This document shows positions 60,958-64,000 of a DNA stretch of 64,000 nucleotides, in pieces. The stretch lies in contig NC_067208.1 of assembly GCF_026262505.1 (NCBI RefSeq), positions 18,671,962 to 18,735,961 on the forward strand. Reading direction: 5' to 3'. This DNA comes from Trichomonas vaginalis G3 (lineage: Eukaryota; Parabasalia; Trichomonadida; Trichomonadidae). The translations under genes and the position numbers were made by a program. Every line of letters starts with the position of its first letter. The first letter of the stretch is position 1. The notes below the pieces were generated by a model, which did not search any database, was not told where the DNA came from, and saw nothing but the letters and a program-made list of their open reading frames with translations.

Positions 60958-61483
60958 ATGGTAGCTTGGGCAGCTTTAGGCGCAATGGGAACAAAAGCAT
61001 TAGCATTTGGAGCAAAAGCACTTGGAGCTTATGACGCAGTAAATAAAATGAGTGGAGGAAGGTTTCGAAGACATTAGATGCAAATAAAGGAAGATTGGAG
61101 GCTGGGTTGCAAAGAAGTTAAGATTAAATAAAATAGGGCTCATAAATAAAGCATCCAATTTGGTTGCGACTGAGTCAGAAAATGCTTTAGGAAAGGACGA
61201 TGAGTTTGCAAAACACGCAAAAGACTTTAATGACCAGATGAAAGGTGAAACAATGCATTTAAATAGAGTCGATGGAACTAAAGAAAATGTTTCTTCTCCA
61301 CCAGTAGTTCTTCCGTATGGTCCCTATGGAATGTATGGAAACCCTTACGAAAGACCATTTGACCCATTGACTGGTGGAAGTAACTGGTATCATTACGGAC
61401 GAAGAAGAAAGACAGTCAAGTTGGAGACAGACGTGAAGAAAGCAACTAAAAAGAAACCAAGGAAGAGAGTTATAAAGCAATGA
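60958..61483 (+). pseudogene. Ala/Gly-rich virion protein with basic tail, element C copy (broken)
   Basis: Starts MVAWAALGAMGTKALAFGAK, a hydrophobic Ala/Gly helix like the amphipathic peptides of A and B. The later part has PPVVLPYGPYGMYGNPYERP and a strongly basic tail (KKATKKKPRKRVIKQ) that could bind packaged DNA. The last codons fall in the terminal repeat of C. About two breaks. Matches 62203-62728 in D. Confidence 0.55.
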
Positions 61484-61490
61484 ATTCAAC

Positions 61491-61540
61491 AGGGTGAAAA
61501 ACAGGTGAAAAAAGAGGTGAGATCTCACCACTTCACCTAA
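61491..61540. terminator. Gene-end palindrome, right terminal repeat of C
   Basis: AGGGTGAAAAACAGGTGAAA, AAGAGGTGAGATCTCACC and ACTTCACCT in sequence, 8 bp past the stop codon of the gene ending at 61483. Mirror of 41477-41525. Confidence 0.55.
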
Positions 61541-61638
61541 ATTTATTTTTGTGCTATGTTTTCATACGTGTGAGGGTGGTGATATCATTAATTTTTAAGT
61601 TTATTTTTTATTTTACTGAAATTTTTATTTGGATGTAA

Positions 61639-61923
61639 ATGACAGAACAAAAGCAACTCATTCGAATTCCACAGTATAAAAAACATACATTTAAACATTT
61701 ATTCTTCCTTCCTGAGCATAACATGTTCTTTCAAATACATCCGAGACCAGTTGACTTTTCATTGACTGTGTATAAAGATAGAAATAGTTATATCATTAAA
61801 CCATACGATGACGAAGGTAAGTTATGTAAATTGTACGTTAAGAAGTTAGAGAAAGTTTATGGCTTCAAGTATGACTACAATAGGGTTAACACTGATGATG
61901 AAGATATTGAGGAAAATTTATGA
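61639..61923 (+). CDS. Terminal-repeat protein (94 aa), right copy
   Basis: Identical to 41091-41375 except Lys for Asn near residue 14. Starts after TTTTTATTTGGATGTAA. Looks whole. Two intact copies in one element agree with sequence exchange between the ends. Confidence 0.6.
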   Translation: MTEQKQLIRIPQYKKHTFKHLFFLPEHNMFFQIHPRPVDFSLTVYKDRNSYIIKPYDDEGKLCKLYVKKLEKVYGFKYDYNRVNTDDEDIEENL

Positions 61924-62148
61924 GAACATTAGTGAAGTCGTTAGTGAGAACGATAGTGAGAACGTTTATTTTTTACATTAGTGAGTTCGTTAGTGAAGTG
62001 GTTGGCGGCTTTGTAAATATTTAAGGTTAAGTTAGTGTTGTCGTTTGTGTTGTAAAATATACGTTAACGGTTTTGTAAAGTGTCAAATTCACAAGTATTG
62101 GGTAAGGTGGAACGCAGTGCCACAGTACCCAACTAAGCCATACTAACT

Positions 62149-62195
62149 GGGTAGAAGGTTAGATCTAACCTCATTTCTAACCTCTTTTCTACCCT
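62149..62195. terminator. Gene-end palindrome of element D, covariant form
   Basis: GGGTAGAA, GGTTAGATCTAACC, TCATTTCTAACC, TCTTTTCTACCC. The outer arm pairs AGGGTAGA (its first bases lie at 40859-40865, before element C) with TCTACCCT. Compared with C's GGTGAGATCTCACC, both arms change together to GGTTAGATCTAACC. Element C was inserted into this structure. Confidence 0.6.
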
Positions 62196-62202
62196 GTTGA
62201 AT

Positions 62203-62728
62203 TCATTGCTTTATAACTCTCTTCCATGGTTTCTTTTTAGTTGCTTTCTTCACGTCTGTCTCCAACTTGACTGTCTTTCTTCTTCGTCCGTAATGATACC
62301 AGTTACTTCCACCAGTCAATGGGTCAAATGGTCTTTCGTAAGGGTTTCCATACATTCCATAGGGACCATACGGAAGAACTACTGGTGGAGAAGAAACATT
62401 TTCTTTAGTTCCATCGACTCTATTTAAATGCATTGTTTCACCTTTCATCTGTCATTAAAGTCTTTTGCGTGTTTTGCAAACTCATCGTCCTTTCCTAAAG
62501 CATTTTCTGACTCAGTCGCAACCAAATTGGATGCTTTATTTATGAGCCCTATTTTATTTAATCTTAACTTCTTTGCAACCCAGCCTCCAATTTCCCTTTA
62601 TTTGCATCTAATGTCTTCGAAAACCTTCCTCCACTCATTTTATTTACTGCGTCATAAGCTCCAAGTGCTTTTGCTCCAAATGCTAATGCTTTTGTTCCCA
62701 TTGCGCCTAAAGCTGCCCAAGCTACCAT
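62203..62728 (-). pseudogene. Ala/Gly-rich virion protein with basic tail, element D copy (broken)
   Basis: Counterpart of 60958-61483 in reverse orientation, with the PYGPYGMYGNPYERPFDPLT segment and the KKATKKKPWKRVIKQ tail. About two breaks. Confidence 0.5.
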
Positions 62729-62926
62729 TTACACCATATTAAAATCATCTCTCTTCAATATTATCTCATAAAAGTTCTCATTACTGGAGAAAGTCAATGA
62801 AACATAAACGTTCTCATTCATAAACTTCTTTCTTATCTCATCTATTCTCAATAAAATGTCTGAACAATTGCTAACATCTTCTACAACAGTTATTTCATCA
62901 TGAATGACCTTCAAGAACAAGCTCAT
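62729..62926 (-). CDS. Small conserved protein (65 aa), element D
   Basis: Counterpart of 60763-60957, one residue longer (SDILLRIDE). Looks whole, and sits in the same tight run with its neighbours. Confidence 0.5.
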   Translation of the reverse strand: MSLFLKVIHDEITVVEDVSNCSDILLRIDEIRKKFMNENVYVSLTFSSNENFYEIILKRDDFNMV

Positions 62927-63806
62927 TTAATATGCTATTAAAATCATCTCAATAATGAGTCCATCCTTTCCATCTTTAGGTAGCACAACATCTTTCATGA
63001 AGAAGGTTCGACAAGTCTTATGTTAAACTTACTGACAAAGTTTTGTTATACTATAATGCTTCGGTGGCGAATACATGTAGTTTGAAAGACATAATATAGA
63101 TTCTTCAGCAAATTCACTTATAACTGGATTTTATAACAATGTTCTCACGAGACCAAATACCACCAATTGACAATCTTGTAAGCAATCCTGCTGAACCTTC
63201 TACTGTAAACGTCGATGGTAACATTCCACGAAGGTCATCTATTGACATCTTTGAGTCACTGTATTTAAATATTTTCTTAAAGCAATCGTCATTATCTAAC
63301 CATGCAATAGCTTTGAAGTTTTCATTCGAATATACATCTGCTTCATTAAATGTAAAACCTGACTTCTTTGCAGAGACGACTTTAAAATCTATTGAGTTTG
63401 TTTCAAAATTATATGCTATGGTAACTTCTGAAGGTAATGGATGTCCTTCCGCAGTCAGTTGTTCTCTCACTACCGTTTGAAGCTTTGTATTAAAAACTTT
63501 CATGTCATCTCCTGTATCTAAGTTCACATACACAGCAACAGGAAAACTATCTTGCTTCTTTGTTTCATCATTATATCTCAAAACATTAAAGTTCTTCAAT
63601 AATATTGTTCTTCCTGCTGGAATACTTCGAACCTGTCTGATTTCAATAGCTTTCTCACCTCCTACATACTCTACCAGTGTCTTGGATATTCATAAGTATA
63701 CTGACTTCCTTGAATTTTGGTAGGTTTTCATAACGTGTTCATAGTATATCTTTATACTCTTGTCAGTTAGACTCGGTGCTATGTTCTGAATATTTCTGAC
63801 TTGCAT
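62927..63806 (-). pseudogene. Beta-rich virion-block protein, element D copy (broken)
   Basis: Counterpart of 59883-60762 with VFNTKLQTVVREQLTAEGHP and the same ending. About two breaks. Divergent from the ATPase gene. Confidence 0.5.
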
Positions 63807-63822
63807 TTTTAATGGAGATAAA

Positions 63823-64000
63823 ATGAAGCATTTAATACATGACGTAGATGAAGACATGAATGAAACTACAGACAAACTTAACTCTTCTCTCATTCTTCCT
63901 TTCAGTAAGGACTATGAGTTCTGTTCAAATGGCGTTTATTTCTATTGTGGAAAGATGGGTTCAGGTAAGACATTTAACCTCATTCGTCATATACTCATAA
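63823..64000 (+). CDS. Packaging ATPase, element D (start only, runs off the window)
   Basis: MKHLIHDVDEDMNETTDKLN start and P-loop CGKMGSGKTFNLIRHI; cut by the window edge after 59 codons. Same as C's ATPase start. Whether the rest is whole cannot be seen. Confidence 0.75.
   Translation, partial: MKHLIHDVDEDMNETTDKLNSSLILPFSKDYEFCSNGVYFYCGKMGSGKTFNLIRHILI

Larger units (their letters stand above)
40866..62148. mobile_element. Polinton/Maverick element C (21.3 kb, both ends present)
   Basis: Bounded by 690-bp terminal inverted repeats starting AGTTAGTATGGCTTAGTTGG, about 99.5% identical by eye. The flanking pentamers GGGTA (40861-40865 and 62149-62153) are a perfect 5-bp target duplication. 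Genes include capsid, polymerase B, KilA-N, integrase, collagen-like fibre, packaging ATPase and many small unknowns. Broken in several genes, about twenty breaks in all, while the integrase and several small genes look whole. Nearly identical ends indicate a recent insertion, into element D. Confidence 0.92.
61459..62148. repeat. Right terminal inverted repeat of element C (690 bp)
   Basis: Reverse complement of 40866-41556. It carries the second copy of the 94-aa gene and of the gene-end palindrome, and it ends ...GCCATACTAACT at 62148 followed by the target duplication GGGTA. Confidence 0.92.
40090..64000. mobile_element. Polinton/Maverick element D (partial, split by element C)
   Basis: The left end at 40090 starts AGTTAGTATGACTATC, related to C's terminal repeat. 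D is visible at 40090-40865 and 62149-64000 and runs off the right edge within its packaging ATPase. Its genes (62203-64000) are the reverse complement of C's 59700-61483 at a few percent divergence, so C and D are one family in opposite orientations. It abuts the MULE transposase. About four breaks in the visible part besides the insertion of C. Confidence 0.82.

Noticed and set aside
8262-61483. Adenain-type cysteine protease in A or C
   Set aside because: I searched for the His, Glu/Asn, Gln and Cys pattern typical of Polinton proteases and found no convincing candidate. Only a weak OTU-like segment linked to polymerase was seen.
59700-64000. Large palindrome as a chromosome end or amplification hairpin
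   Set aside because: It is explained by element C lying in element D in reverse orientation, with C's own ends and the GGGTA duplication at the joints.

Overview
The window is AT-rich, intron-poor and made almost entirely of mobile DNA. Giant Polinton/Maverick elements with phage-like tail fibres, a Mutator-like transposase, a P-element-like transposase and no intact ordinary host gene together point to a parabasalid, most likely Trichomonas vaginalis, whose genome is known to be packed with Mavericks. The species is an inference from content; no database was consulted, and coordinates and identities were read by eye.

Left third (1-27556): two nested Polintons of one family. Element A (8765-25788, 17.0 kb, 299-bp terminal inverted repeats with no difference I can see) sits inside element B. 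B runs in from the left edge, breaks at 8764, resumes at 25789 and ends near 27556. Its structural block (about 170-8731) is matched almost base for base by A's own block (about 16387-24516), so the look of a tandem duplication is really element-in-element insertion. The uninterrupted target sequence is still present inside A at about 24537-24570. A carries protein-primed DNA polymerase B, retroviral-type integrase, packaging ATPase, major capsid protein, tail fibre, amphipathic virion peptides and several conserved unknowns.

Middle (27557-40100): remains of a P-element/THAP9-like transposase gene (27557-28058 and 30781-32666), split by a 2.7-kb non-autonomous DNA transposon (28059-30780) with 9-bp target duplications. 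Its cargo is a series of more than 20 different near-perfect hairpins. Further on lie a 250-bp tandem repeat built from four hairpins per unit (34240-36216), a 109-bp tandem repeat, a decayed helical-repeat gene (36831-37905) and a Mutator-like transposase gene (38409-40100).

Right third (40090-64000): a second nested pair from another Polinton family. Element C (40866-62148, 21.3 kb, 690-bp terminal repeats, target duplication GGGTA) sits inside element D in opposite orientation. That explains the large inverted repeat around 61-63 kb. C carries integrase, polymerase B, capsid, packaging ATPase, a KilA-N protein, a collagen-like tail fibre and several unknowns.

Four kinds of small structure cut across these elements: GC-rich micro-palindromes that also lie inside reading frames; a tRNA-like 0.4-kb module shared by A and C; a covarying AGATCT-centred palindrome at gene ends; and a T-rich motif just before start codons. 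All Polintons are treated as fossils: all carry breaks, although A and C have nearly identical ends and look young.
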